Assembly (NCBI GenBank): GCA_949752735.1
Contig: OX457038.1
Coordinates: 24,879,956-24,943,955, forward strand
Direction: 5' to 3'
From: Lumbricus terrestris
Taxonomy: Eukaryota > Annelida > Clitellata > Crassiclitellata > Lumbricidae
Length of the DNA: 64,000 bases
Of this stretch, positions 12,420 through 23,439 are shown one piece after another. Positions within the stretch are counted from its first letter, which is position 1, and each line of letters begins with the position of its first letter. The notes below the pieces were generated by a model. It worked only from the letters and a program-made list of their open reading frames with translations. It was not told the DNA's origin and searched no databases. Both the position numbers and the translations under genes were made by a program.

Positions 12420-13259
12420 CAGGGGTGTCAAACCTTTTTTAGTGGCGAGCCTGTGTGAACATTTTCCAACAAGTGGCGGGCCAGTGTAAATGCAATAGGA
12501 TTTTTATATAGCGGCTGTCTTATGGCCTCGACCCTGAGGGTGAGATCCTTCACCACCGCTCGCCCGTTTGAATGGACGCCGCGCCATTTAGGTCCCCGTG
12601 GACGGACCGTGCTAGCCCGAGATTTTGAATCTCTGAAATAGCCACCTTCGGGAATCGAACCTCGGCCCGCACGCTCTCTTCCACAGACGCACGGCCGCTC
12701 TCTTACCGATGTAGCTAACGTGTGAACATCTTCCAACAAAATAATGAGCAAAATTGGGTAGTGATCTGATCCAAATATCATGAAAAGATCTTGATTCAAT
12801 ATCCACTTTTCGCTTCTTATTAAATTTTGACAACATTTTAAATTTTATAAGACTTATAATTGTAAGTGTTTTGTAACTTTCAATTAATTATGTCTATGAA
12901 AGCAGATTGTTTGTAAAATAAAATAATGTCTTTGGAGATTCAAAGCATGGTTCTTAGCGTTAGAAACGGAATTTTAAGTGGGGCACCATCCATCGTTGAG
13001 AGTGAAATCATGACCACAAAATGTTCACAATCACAAGTAACCTATCCTCTAATAGATACACAGTCTACACAGAACTGTGCGTCTGAGCAAAAGTGACGTC
13101 AGTAAGAAAAAAATCTCCATGTATTTGGCGCTGACTGTAAAATCTAAAAATTTGAACTTTTATCCTCTGATTTTGTAATCTTTAGGGAAGGCTCCGCGGG
13201 CCAGAAAAAATCGTCTGCGGGCCAGAAATGGCCCGCGGGCCAGCTCTTTGACACCCCTG
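12420..13259. mobile_element. hAT-like non-autonomous element
   Basis: Thirteen-base inverted ends, CAGGGGTGTCAAA at 12420-12432 and TTTGACACCCCTG at 13247-13259, are typical of hAT elements. Subterminal GCGGGCCAG words near the left end are mirrored by several GCGGGCCAG words near the right end. Flanking 8-mers do not match (ATTTATAT against ATCTAGAA), and the same 13-mer right end occurs again at 14205-14217. The true partner end is therefore uncertain. A SINE is nested at 12505-12717. Confidence 0.6.
12505..12717 (-). mobile_element. tRNA-derived SINE (family A)
   Basis: On the minus strand the head reads GTTAGCTACATCGGTAAGAG..., a pol III A-box-like start, followed by a perfect B box GGTTCGATTCCC near 12655-12666. 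The body then runs CTCGGGCTAGCACGGTCCGT, ACGGGGACCTAAATGG and ends GGTGAAGGATCTCA. The same body occurs on the plus strand at 22820-22995, which proves it is a dispersed SINE and not a tRNA gene. Confidence 0.85.
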
Positions 13260-15660
13260 ATCTAGAATGATCTGCTCATCCAATGACTGCCTCTGCTCTA
13301 CTACTACTACAGCACTTCACATATCATGTCAGAGGAATATGATTTCCATCCTGTAGTATTTCTCAGTCCTCTTTTCATGGTTGCTACATTCAACAGTTGC
13401 TACATTCGTATGTGAGCTACAGAGACATTTTCATCTTCATTGTAAACTTTACCTTTCAGTCTAGCCAGTAGTGCATCACCACCTTCAGACTCAGTTTCTG
13501 CATGAAAACATCAGCATCTGGAATGTATTAGCTGATACCAACACCAGCCATAGGGTGAAACTCTCCTGTCTAAATTGGCATCTTGCAGCGTGCAGTAAAT
13601 GCATTCATCCCATATTACCAAGTATGGGTAAACCACATTCTAAGCCTTTTTCTGTGAGGACTTCACACATCCATGAATCAAACTTATTATTTTATGTTCA
13701 AACGCACAAACTTTAGCTGTTTCTATAATGGGCCGAAAAAATCAGACTACATTTGCTACACATCCATGGCTTCCCATTGTTGCCAAATTGTGGCAACCAA
13801 TATAAAACTAACTGATTTTGCAAATTTACACAAAACAGTGAATTAATGGTAGTCAAAGTTGAATACTGATCTATGCCTACTCTTAAAATATTTCATACTC
13901 TTTCTTAGCATTTATCAGTAAAAAGAAATCAAATCAACCAAATTTACCTTTGAAAAATGAAAATCACACTGACTTCAGGATCATATAGTACAACAAAATT
14001 GCCACAAAGATACTTCCTAGGGCAATAATTACCTTTAGCCATCATAGATGTAGCAAATGCTGCTTCAAATTTTATTTTTTAAAGTTTGCATAAGAAAAAT
14101 AATAACTTTAATTAGCTGTGTTGCCATTTGCCATATGGAAACAAGGGACACAAAAGGGTTAACTGAATTGAACTTACTTAGACGGACCTGGGCCCGAGGA
14201 AAGATTTGACACCCCTGTTCTAGATGGTAAAAAAGCCTTTGTCAGCATTTACTCAAGGGTCAAGATGCAAAAACATTGAGCCTTCAAGGTTGTTCCAAGG
14301 TGCTCTGCTCGAATACGAATACCGGATTTACTCACGACTTAACACCAGAGCTAGCAAGCATTCTCACAGTTTGGGGCTTCAGAAGTTCAGTTGACTGACT
14401 TTGTCATCCTATTGTGCAAGACACTCCCAACTGAGGTTGAAGTCACTGAGATTCCACTCTGTATGGACTCTTCAGTCTTCATGCAAGGAGGCTACGACGT
14501 TGCAGCTTGAAATCCGAATCGGATTTGCACAAAGCGGATATTATGACAGCAAGGTTGACGCTAACTCTGTTTTGCGTGTGATCCAATGATAGGACAATCG
14601 TGAAGAACAAATCTCAGTGACTCTCTAAATTCATCCCATCAAGATTGTGAAGCTCTCTGCAATGTACCACATAGACCACAAAAGTGTACAGTGGTACCAC
14701 AGGATATTCTGGTGGGTTTTGAATGCTGTCTGTGTCAATGGCTGGATCCTTTACAAATGCTACTGCTCACAACTTGCAGTAGGCCCACCTGAAAAGACAG
14801 GTTGCATCTTCTTAGCATTGTTCCCCAAGTTTTGCAGTGTCTTATTGTAGCATAGAAGCCTACTTCTTTGGCTCAAAGCTAAACTGTCCAAGTACACTGC
14901 CTAAAACTCAGGAAAAGGATGACTAGACCATCAAAAGCCCAAGAATGAGGAGGAAAGTGACAAGAGTTCCACTCACTGAAATGAGCTTCGATAGCATCGG
15001 GCACCTGCCTTCTATAGATCAGACAAAGGCAGTGAAGGAATTACGAGAAATGCATAATTCATACCATGTAGGCTACATATACCAAGTGTGATGTCAATCT
15101 GTGCCCCATATCTAAAAAGAACTCCTGTACTTAGAGTCTTAGACTACCATTGCAAGCCATAAATTGCCATGTGGAATAATAGACATGCAATATGCAGTCA
15201 TTTTAGGTTTCTTATGCTACTCGACACTTACTCTATCATTATTGCCATATGGAAACTTTTCCATGCATTCCCATTGTTGCCAAATGGCAACACTAATTAA
15301 TTTTAATTAGGCAATGCCTAATTACTAAAAATTTTATGTGGTGCACAATATTGGTCATATTGACTCATATCTCTTCAAAAAACACTTCAAATATTTTTTG
15401 ATGCACAAGAAATAATTCAGATACGAAAAGGTTAATACAGTCGCTTGGGTCTGTTGGGTCGCCTAATTCAGGAGCCACGGATAGACTTAAAGTACCTCGA
15501 AGTTCTCGAAGACCAAGTTTACTTATCCAGGGCAAAGTATAAAGAAACAGCTGGCGATCATCATCCGCTGATAAACTCAAGACGCTCTATCGGATGCACA
15601 TGCTACAGCAAAACGGTCCAACACATTTGCGATTCCCTTCTACAGTAGCCTAACAAGCAC
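13260..15660. other. No gene recognised; scattered inverted motif
   Basis: The only structure I see is a motif pair CATTGTTGCCAAATTGTGGCAAC (about 13777) and CATTGTTGCCAAATGGCAAC (about 15276), with a reverse-oriented GTTGCCATTTGCCATATGG at about 14122. It suggests an unclassified repeat family. A lone hAT-type right end TTTGACACCCCTG lies at 14205-14217. Confidence 0.4.
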
Positions 15661-15699
15661 GTTCATTCTTCATCATCATCTTAGAAAGTAGAAACAAAC

Positions 15700-15908
15700 C
15701 TGTTTAGCATAGATCCGAAGTCGTTGCAAACATTGGTTGCGGAAGCAAAACCAAAGCTCAGTGCTGCACACGCTGCTCTTTGAATAGAAGCAAGGCCTTC
15801 CTCCTCCTCTCTCCTACCTCCTCTCTCCTCCTCCTCCTTCCTCCTCCTCCTGTGATGGGTCGACGGCTGAGCTGAGGCTGACCGACCGACCGACCGACCG
15901 ACCGACAT
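15700..15908 (-). other. Possible 5' exon of an unknown gene
   Basis: On the minus strand an open stretch ends at CTAAACAG/GTTTGT, a good splice donor. Upstream (15950-16060) is the most CpG-rich part of this neighbourhood, as expected of a promoter. The predicted peptide starts with low-complexity Ser/Arg and Glu/Arg tracts from the CCGA and CTCCTC repeats, so an untranslated exon is more likely than coding sequence. No downstream exon was identified. Confidence 0.25.
15797..15906. repeat. (CTC)n and (CCGA)n microsatellites
   Basis: CTCCTC/CTCCTT repeats from about 15800 to 15852 and a pure CCGA run at about 15885-15906. Confidence 0.85.
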
Positions 15909-16291
15909 CTACAATCTAGAGACACTAATCAAACGTCGTTCACTGTTGGTAAACAACGGTGACGTCGATCTCTGCAGCCACGCTTCGTCGGCGCATGCGC
16001 AAAGCGCACAACGGCGACGCGAACCGGCTCCGACCGGATTAGGCTATTATTAGCCGGGTCTACTATAATAATGTTGCTATTTTTAGGTCCAAGCTTTTAC
16101 GGTACAAGGGAACCGAGGATTAAGAATAGCACGAAGAAAATTAATAGAAAGCTGATACGACAAAGCGTTTTGCAAATTAATTCTCGTACATTGGACATGT
16201 CGTGTCGACAGTCTTTGCTGCTATCCTAGGCATGTACTCTCTGATCTCCCGCCAGAACGGGTGGGATAGGCGTACACCCTTAGGCCTCGCT

Positions 16292-16523
16292 CATGGGCGG
16301 AGTTTGGTTTAAGTTCTTGGAGGGGCTAAAATAACTTGGGTTTCGGGACACATTATAAAAATGTACCATTTCCCAGCCAAAAAAGCTGATGACTTTGTTT
16401 GTCCTTTGATTCGAAATCTCACAAAAATAGATGGAAAATATAAAAATGTTCCCTGCAAACAAAATTTCAGGGCCTTCTTGGGGGCTTAGCACCACCCCTA
16501 GCCCCTGATAAGCTCCGCCCATG
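16292..16523. mobile_element. hAT-like MITE with 8-bp duplication
   Basis: Inverted ends CATGGGCGGAG / CTCCGCCCATG enclose 232 bp. The 8-bp target duplication GCCTCGCT is perfect (16284-16291 and 16524-16531). No transposase. The interior resembles parts of the elements at about 6400, 17331 and 31740. Confidence 0.9.
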
Positions 16524-16904
16524 GCCTCGCTCACATAATCTATAGATGCGTTAATTGAAATGGAATTTATCACCAGGATGCTTATAAGATGACTTGTTTG
16601 AAACTAGGCCTAATATTTCTTTTCCTTCCATAACTTAAGATTTCTGACATTTCACTCAGCTTCAGATATAATTTGCATCTTTTATAACCAGTTATTACTT
16701 TGATGCCTATCACAGCGGTGTTTTATGTCCCATCGAGGGTATGAAAGTGGTGTAATAAAGAATATACCAAATTATTAGGAATCTTTATGATAGGTCTGTG
16801 AAAATCAGCCTAGGAACATGTACCATCTGGGGAAACTAGAACAGATGGGTGTGCTACCATTACAGTAGAAGGCCTACATAATTATATGAAATTTTGTGGG
16901 TAGG

Positions 16905-17120
16905 GGGGTTTTTGGGGATGGAATTAGTATAATGGATGACACTCAGGCTTGAAGTGACTACGGTACGTGGTTTGAATCCTGTAGGGACCCTTGGGTGTAG
17001 CTCTTCCTTCATCCCCAGGTGGCAGCTAAAGTACATAGAGCTGGCATGGCTACAAATTTGTGCTTCATGATGTGTTCTTTCAATTGTGTTATTGTGAATT
17101 GTTGGTACTGCATAATTGTT
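16905..17120 (+). mobile_element. tRNA-derived SINE (family B)
   Basis: The head TTAGTATAATGGATGACA resembles a tRNA A box, followed 35 bases later by GTGGTTTGAATCC, a B box. The 3' body has no similarity to the other SINEs here that I can see. It cannot fold as a full tRNA, so a SINE is preferred. Confidence 0.6.
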
Positions 17121-17330
17121 AGCCTATTTATAACTCTGTATTACCCTATATAGTCAGTCATCCGATGGCATTTGACTAAATTAAAATTATATTCTGTTCA
17201 GATCTAAACAGAAAAAACCATAACAGTTGACAAACTTTATCTAGCAAGTGTTTAAACAAGTAGCCTACAGCAAAATACATATTTCATAGATGACTTCTGC
17301 TAAATAGCTTTGTAAAGGTCGGGTAGAGAA

Positions 17331-17608
17331 CAGTGGCGGTGCTAGGGGGGCTAAGCCCCCCTAAAAGAGGCTAAGCCCCCTAAAAATGTTCAGCCGATTT
17401 TTTTACATTGAAATTACCACGATTTTTGGCCAACGACTAAAAAAAGGTCGTCAGAAATAATTTCGGCGGGTGAAAATGGAAAATTTTCATGAGATTTCGG
17501 CCAATGACTAAAAAAAGGTCAGAAATTTCGGCGGATGAAAAGATGAAAATGGGAAATTTCCTCCGTGAGGCTTCAGCCCCCAAAACTGAAATCCTGGCGC
17601 CGCCACTG
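17331..17608. mobile_element. hAT-like MITE with 8-bp duplication
   Basis: Inverted ends CAGTGGCGGTGCTAGG / CCTGGCGCCGCCACTG enclose 278 bp. The target duplication GTAGAGAA is perfect at 17323-17330 and 17609-17616. The interior contains two direct copies of a GACTAAAAAAAGGTC...TTTCGGCGG segment. Confidence 0.92.
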
Positions 17609-18039
17609 GTAGAGAAGCTTATTTGTACCTATGAATAGGGGGTCCAGCAAAATGTACGGGTGCATACGGGTAGGTGGAAAATAAAAAATTATATGTAATA
17701 TGTGGATGGCCCCTTGCCAAGAAATTGTTCAATTCAATTCATGCAACTCTATCGTCTCACAATTGAAACTCATGAAATGCTCCAATAAAAAATTCAAACG
17801 ATAAAACTAGACACTAAATACAAACTTTTGTATAAAGTCACATAGAACTGCACAAGTGACATGTAATTTACATTTATTCGAACATGAAAGTTGATCATTC
17901 ATTCGCAATATTCACGTGGTTGAGTTGAAGATCTCAGACTAAAATTCGTTAATGTTCAGACTTTGATGAATCTCTGACAGCAACTTTTAAAATTAGATAC
18001 AGATATGAACATCATTTCATCGAAAAAGCAAAATGTGAG

Positions 18040-18198
18040 TTAGTCCCATCGAGAGTTGCGTTTCCGTTTCTGCAGCTCTCCTTTGTCATCAAGAGCCATG
18101 TACGTTGCTTTACGGTTGTCTGCTGTTGCATTCCAGTATGCAACAAATGCAACACATGATGTGAATGCAACAATGCCAATCACCATGACAACTTTATT
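18040..18198 (-). CDS. SMIM8: SMIM8, second coding exon
   Basis: Minus-strand exon after a TTTCAG acceptor, 53 codons including TAA. It encodes NKVVMVIGIVAFTSCVAF, a single transmembrane helix starting in the NK-VM context, then a tail rich in charged residues ending NSRWD. Human small integral membrane protein 8 has NKPVMAFG at the same place and ends TSKWD. Together with the exon at 19584-19706 the protein is about 93 residues, near the human 97. Too short for many ORF scans. Confidence 0.93.
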   Translation of the reverse strand, partial: NKVVMVIGIVAFTSCVAFVAYWNATADNRKATYMALDDKGELQKRKRNSRWD

Positions 18199-18369
18199 CT
18201 GAAAGCAAAATTACCAGACAGCATAATTAAAAAGCAAAATATGACCTAGGTTTACAATTTCATTTCGGTGGAGTCAAATTATGCAAAATCAATACAATGT
18301 CCATTGTCCAACCATATCTCAAGCTATATGCATCATGTTTTCCACTGACTCACCCTCAAACAGAGAACC

Positions 18370-18725
18370 GAGGATTATAGGATCACTGCTCTAGTCTGGT
18401 ACTGCCTTCTATACCTCACTCCTGCCTACATTAGCGAGCACTGTAGCCCTACTCTTAGTGTTCGACACTTGTGCTCCTCTATTCGGCTGAGCAAGGTCTG
18501 CTCTCTGCCCATTTTTCAGTTTTGCTTACATCTCCAATAGGCAACAACCGTGCCTTTTCGGTGGTAGGCCCTTCACCTGGAAAGGGAGTGAAGCATATGC
18601 TCTGCTCAGTTTTCTAGAACATCTTCAGTCATTCCTCTCTCATCTGTTATTTGGCCATGCTATGGTTTGAAACACCTCTGAGAAGTCCCAGTGAAGAGGC
18701 ACTATACAAATTCTCATAATGAATG
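18370..18725 (+). pseudogene. LINE (L2/CR1-like) C-terminus and 3' tail
   Basis: A broken plus-strand frame retains LTPAYISEH, then RHLCSSIRLS, and ends in the AAGAGGCACTATACAAATTCTC...GAATGAATGA tail shared with other fragments in the window. It lies in the SMIM8 intron, opposite to the gene. Confidence 0.65.
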
Positions 18726-19299
18726 AATGATGAAATCTGATTTTGCTGAAGACCAAGTTATTTTTCAGGAAAAAATCTAAAACTTTCAGACACCAAATGT
18801 CAGACCCTGGGGTAAAACCATGTTCGAGATGCGATCATTGAAGTTTGAGCAACACACATCTTTATTGACACTGAACTGACATTGAACAGAGCTCTTTAAT
18901 CAGCTTGGTGTTGTGAACAATTTCTTAAAATTTAAGAGTTGGACTCTGCAGCTGATATTTAGTGATATTTTAATGCAGCATGTGATCCTTTAAATGCAAA
19001 AATCTTGTCATTTCAAGCACTGACATTGCTACTGAATTTTAATTTTTTTACTATGTAACAGAAGTTCGTGTTTTAATAAAATATCCACTATAGGATATAC
19101 CATGTAGTCTTTGCACGCATATTTTAACGCACAAAACATCGAATGAATTAGTTCTAGTTAATTAAGCTTTTTAGTTCTGGTTCTCTAAAGTTATTCAGCT
19201 GTGTTACTAGCATTGTAAGACCAGTATGCTAACACTTTATCAATGGGCTCTATTAGTTTTTCAGTACACTGCTTTTGAATCGTAAAATATCAGTGGGTG

Positions 19300-19430
19300 G
19301 ATTCACTAAAAGTGATATAACTTTTGTTATGCAATATGAATTACCTTTAAGCCTGTAAAATTTGATTTAAAAATTCTTACTTCTGACCAAGATATTGCCA
19401 AAACATCTAGGGTATTTTTGCCCATCCTGC
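19300..19430. mobile_element. Old copy of a mariner-like MITE
   Basis: The core TATGAATTACCTTTAAGCC...ACTTCTGACCAAGATATTG matches the interior of the well-preserved MITE at 63270-63446 (TATGAATTGTCTATAAGCC...GCTTCTGGCCAAGATATGG). The ends are too diverged to place. It lies in the SMIM8 intron. Confidence 0.6.
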
Positions 19431-19583
19431 ATTATCTTCATCCATTGATAGTTCAATTTTGGCTATGAACAAATGTTATATAAGGAAAATTGGGGATGGT
19501 CCTGTTAGGTTCCGTGTTGATTTAACAAGAAATGACTTAAAATTTAAAAAATTTATTTTAAAATAACACATAACAAAACCTAC

Positions 19584-19706
19584 TGGTTTCACGAAGAGTT
19601 CAAAATTCATAGCTCGAAAAAGAGAAGTGGACTGAGGCACAGCTTCCTTTGACGCCATCTTAGAAGCATCAGCTTTAGCTGAATTCTCACTGGCACCGCT
19701 AGACAT
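19584..19706 (-). CDS. SMIM8: SMIM8, first coding exon
   Basis: SMIM8 is a small conserved single-pass membrane protein of unknown function. This 41-codon exon starts MSSGASENS, is polar for 26 residues and then carries STSLFRAMNFELFVKP, matching the human TTLFRAVNPELFIKP block. It ends at AAACCA/GTAGGT in phase 0 and joins exon 2 (18040-18198) exactly at the residues preceding the membrane helix. The ATG at 19706 is preceded by a possible acceptor (TTGCTAG), so a 5'-UTR exon may exist upstream. The intron is about 1.4 kb and holds a LINE tail and an old MITE. Confidence 0.93.
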
Positions 19707-20231
19707 GGCCTCTGTTGACTAGCAACTGAAACAGGCATTATAAATCATTTGTGTGTTATTAGACAAAGGAAGAAAATAAATTACGTTAATACCGCATTTC
19801 TGTGGTTGTGCCCTCTATTTCCAAACCAGTCTGGTGATTCATCTTACAAGGTCCATAAACTATTCTGGAGCCAAAGATAGAAAACTTCTCTCTTCCAAAT
19901 CCAGAGCACAACTGATTCAATTCCAGATGTGGCACAAATTATAAGACACTGGTCATCTAACAAATTCAGCAAAATGTTGTCAATAACAATCTAATGAAAA
20001 AGAATGTAATCCAGTTTATAGATATGATCTCCATTTTAAAAACTGACAAAATTAAAGCAAAACTATAATAATAAATTCACGAATTTTCAAGCACTACTCT
20101 AAATCCAGGCACAAAACACTAGCTCATTCATGCTGCTTCATGTCACATGAAAAAGCAGTAATAGCCCTCTAAGTCAAGCGAGCTCAACTCTGCCACTGCT
20201 TCTAATTATCAAGCTTGTGCTCTTTTTACAT

Positions 20232-20462
20232 ATAATAATAATAATAATCTTTTCTTTAATTGAGCGCCTGCAAACGCACTGCGCTTTACATTTACAAGTT
20301 ATGCTGTAATCTTAATTAAACTTAACTACTAACTGAACAGACAGCTTTGCAATTACACGGCGCTAATAGCAGCCTACAAAGCATATCCGCCCAATGGGGG
20401 CTCGAACCTGCCACCTCTCGCACTCTTGGCCAGCGTGTTAACCATTACTCTATCTATATGAT
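20232..20462 (-). mobile_element. tRNA-derived SINE (family C) with (TTA)n tail
   Basis: On the minus strand it begins AGAGTAATGGTTAACACGCTGG (A-box region), has GCAGGTTCGAGCCCCC (perfect B box, about 20399-20414) and ends AAAGCGCAGTGCGTTTGCAG...GAAAAGATTATTATTATTA. The (TTA)n ending is the same type as the LINE 3' end at 23.44 kb, suggesting that this LINE's machinery mobilised it. Confidence 0.85.
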
Positions 20463-20794
20463 ACTGCTTGGGTTAATGGCTTGCTCCCATTCCGCAGAAC
20501 TGGGCTTTATCGAGCTTATCTTAAGCATTGTGGCCATGATGTCGATGACAGAGTCAAATATCAACTATCTCCAACTTACTTTGAGTAAGATATTTGAGAA
20601 ATAGTGTACTTGCTGATTGCTGAAGCAACTCGTCTGCTACCCTGAGGCAAATTACCTTATTGCATAGCAAGTAAAGGTTCATAAAGTGTCAATCCACAGG
20701 GTCTATTCTAACAATCGAACATAATTTGATATTTGTAGGTTATCAAGTAACTCCCCCGCTCTCCCTTTTGATGCTGGCCCGTTAAGCTATATAC

Positions 20795-22795
20795 ATTAGA
20801 GTGGTCCATCTTACCATGTAAAAAAATGAAATTTCAAATATCATATGTGACACAGGGGCTCAAAACCCGTCACATGTCGGATTTTGACCTTTTGATTTAA
20901 TCATATGCTACAATGACCATGCTCTAAAATGCTTTTAACACAATGAAATTATCTTTTTTCAAACAAAAGTTGTGCTCGTTTGATTCTTTCATTAGTTTAT
21001 AGTGAAAAAATAAAATAAAAAGTTACTGAATATTCGTGTCATCCAAGTCTACTGAATCCACTAAGCTATTATTCTGAAATTTTTCTGGGCATTAGAGGCA
21101 TATATTCTGAATCAGATAACCCAAACGGCATCAAAATCGGTTCACTACTTCGCAAATTAGGGCGAATTCACAGTCATATACTGAATTGAAGAATAAACTG
21201 CATACTTTACCCCTCTCGCCTATTTCGGCGTCTAGCGCAATATCTAGAAAGCGACAAACGACGGGTTTCGAGCACCTGCGTCACATATTGGGTCACAGTT
21301 GTCCTTGTTCCTATACACCAAGGGAGCTTACATACCAAAAATTAGAAGAATTCAATGATATTTAGAGGTGACTCAAACTTGAACATTTTTTTTCTGACAT
21401 TAGAATTGCCACACGCAGGCTAAGGCTGCAGCTGAACAGGATTTTTATTCAGCCGAGGTACCTCTCCTTTGCACTGCGATGGCAAACGTTAACTAGAATT
21501 TGTTCAGACCATTCTGAATGTGTTTCTGGAGCTGGAGAGAAAAGTTTCTTGTAGTTTCCAAGTTTATTAGACAATTGAAAACAGCAAGTTAATGCCTGTC
21601 TTCAAATGTCGGATGATCGGAATCGGAAGCAGAGTGTTATATGGGCTTGTATTTGATAAAACGGCCTCAAAAGACTTGCACTTGTACAGTTGTACACTTA
21701 TCTAACATACACTCAATGAGGAGCCACTGCTGTGTGCTCGCATCTATGAAATCCAGTGGTTGTCTTTGCTCCCACAACCCTCGGAACAACCAGGGATCCA
21801 GATGTAGGCTCGTTCAAACGATTTATGTGAAAAACCAACACCAACGTGAAGATTACGACGAGCTTCTGCAATTATCGCATGTCATCCTTCTTGATAGGTG
21901 TTTGAGAGGAGAAGTGCAATTTCGTTTTCAGCTTCTGGGGCATTACACCATGCAACACCGCTCACCAACTTCTAGCAAAATCCTCAAAAATCAAATGACT
22001 CTCCGCATTTGGGATGAAAAAGTTTTAACAGATCTAATGTCAGCCTTTTTGCCTCTCTTTTCTATGGAATATGGTCATGAAGCTTGGTTGGACAAGAGAG
22101 AGCTCCAAACAATTATTTGACACTGTTCAACTAGTCAGCACTTAACATTTGCAACGTTGTTGTGCAGAATGCTGCCACAACCGCTTTCAAGAGACACCTG
22201 GTCTCTTTGAACCCGCGTTGATGTGATTTAATGCAAGGGCCACCTTGGTTACGAAGCTCAAATGTTCTGAAAAGAATATAGCATCAAACGGAATTGAATG
22301 CAAAATGTTGAACTTTGGAAATCCACTGGAATCATATAAGCCAGGCAGATTAAAGTAATAAATTAGGCCCACAGCGCAGAAAAGGGTATTGCTTTCATCC
22401 AGATATTCAACTCTTCTGTGACAAGAGTCGAGAATCGAAGACAATAGGCTACCTTTGTCAAGCCATTACGGAGCCATAAAAGTCTCTCTAGAGGAACATA
22501 TCAATGAAGACTTGTTTTAATATTGTTCTCATTATCTATGAACTTACCAAACAGTTAACACTAAATAGTTATTTGCTTTTGGTCTTGTTTCAAAACACTT
22601 TTGAGTCATAGATGCAATATACTACATTACGACGAAATTTTCGAAGAAACAAAATTATTGTTCAAAATTGAGTCACCCCTAGATATTCTTCAAATGACAC
22701 CAAAATTGGTTCAAATACTATCTGAAATGAATGGAACAAGAACACATGTGACCCAAATTGATTTTCGACATTTTGTCTTTTTGGACCACTCTAAT
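20795..22795. mobile_element. 2-kb TIR element, probable 4-bp duplication
   Basis: Ends are ATTAGAGTGGTCCA (20795-20808) and its exact complement (22782-22795), flanked on both sides by ATAC. Inside, 20842-20872 and about 21255-21300 form an inverted pair (TGTGACACAGGGGCTC...AACCCG against its near-complement). The 160-codon open frame at 21641-22120 shows no transposase motif that I recognise. The superfamily is undetermined; 4-bp duplications occur in Sola, Ginger and Academ-like elements. Confidence 0.6.
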
Positions 22796-22819
22796 ATACA
22801 TGTTATATTGGCCGCGTCT

Positions 22820-22995
22820 CACGTGACTCTGTGAAAGCGAGCGTGCGGACCACCGTTCGCTTCCCTAAGGTGGCTTATTTTTAAGAGATTTAAATCTCGG
22901 GCTAGCACGGTCCGTACACGGGGACCTAAATGGCGTGGCGCCCATTCAAACGGACAGAGATGGTGAAGGATCTCATCCGATAAATTCATTAAAAA
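22820..22995 (+). mobile_element. tRNA-derived SINE (family A), 5'-shortened
   Basis: Plus-strand copy of the SINE at 12505-12717. It shares GCGAGCGTGCGG, the B-box region, CTCGGGCTAGCACGGTCCGT, ACGGGGACCTAAATGGCG and GGTGAAGGATCTCA. A further 3' fragment occurs at 29712-29790. Confidence 0.85.
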
Positions 22996-23439
22996 TTGAG
23001 CAGGGTCGCTATTTGTAATCCGAGTACATTTACATTTCAAGAAAACATTGCAAGTTCCAAGTGGGCCTCTGACATTGACGAGCACAGGATTCTTCTAGAG
23101 CACCCTAGGAAGGTTATTGGGTGTTATGGGCCATCTTTGCCTAATCAATGATAGCCTATAGTTCCCCGGAGTCAGTTGCTAATTACCGAATAACTTGATG
23201 AGTAAGCGACCGACTTAGTCGGTGGCATGCAAATCTCTAAACCAACGTATTTTCAACGCCGTTTCCCTTACGATAAGACTACATCTAAATCCACGATATT
23301 CTTTCCGTCGGCGCGGTCGCCGATTTGTAAGAGAGTAAACAATATGGACGCCCCAGATTGAGATAGAATAGAGCGCTAATCGGATTTCTACAATCTCAAT
23401 TAGGCCTAACGTGCCTTAGCCATTTTCCACGCTGAGCAT

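Noticed and set aside
12640..12717. tRNA gene on the minus strand
   Set aside because: A and B boxes are present but the cloverleaf is incomplete, and the body repeats elsewhere in the window, so it is a SINE head.
12420..14217. A single 1.8-kb hAT element using the right end at 14205-14217
   Set aside because: Neither right end has flanking bases matching the left flank, so the longer unit cannot be preferred over the shorter one.
21641..22120. Protein-coding gene of 159 codons
   Set aside because: Lies within a TIR element and shows no recognisable domain; codon pattern is not persuasive. It may be a transposase scrap.
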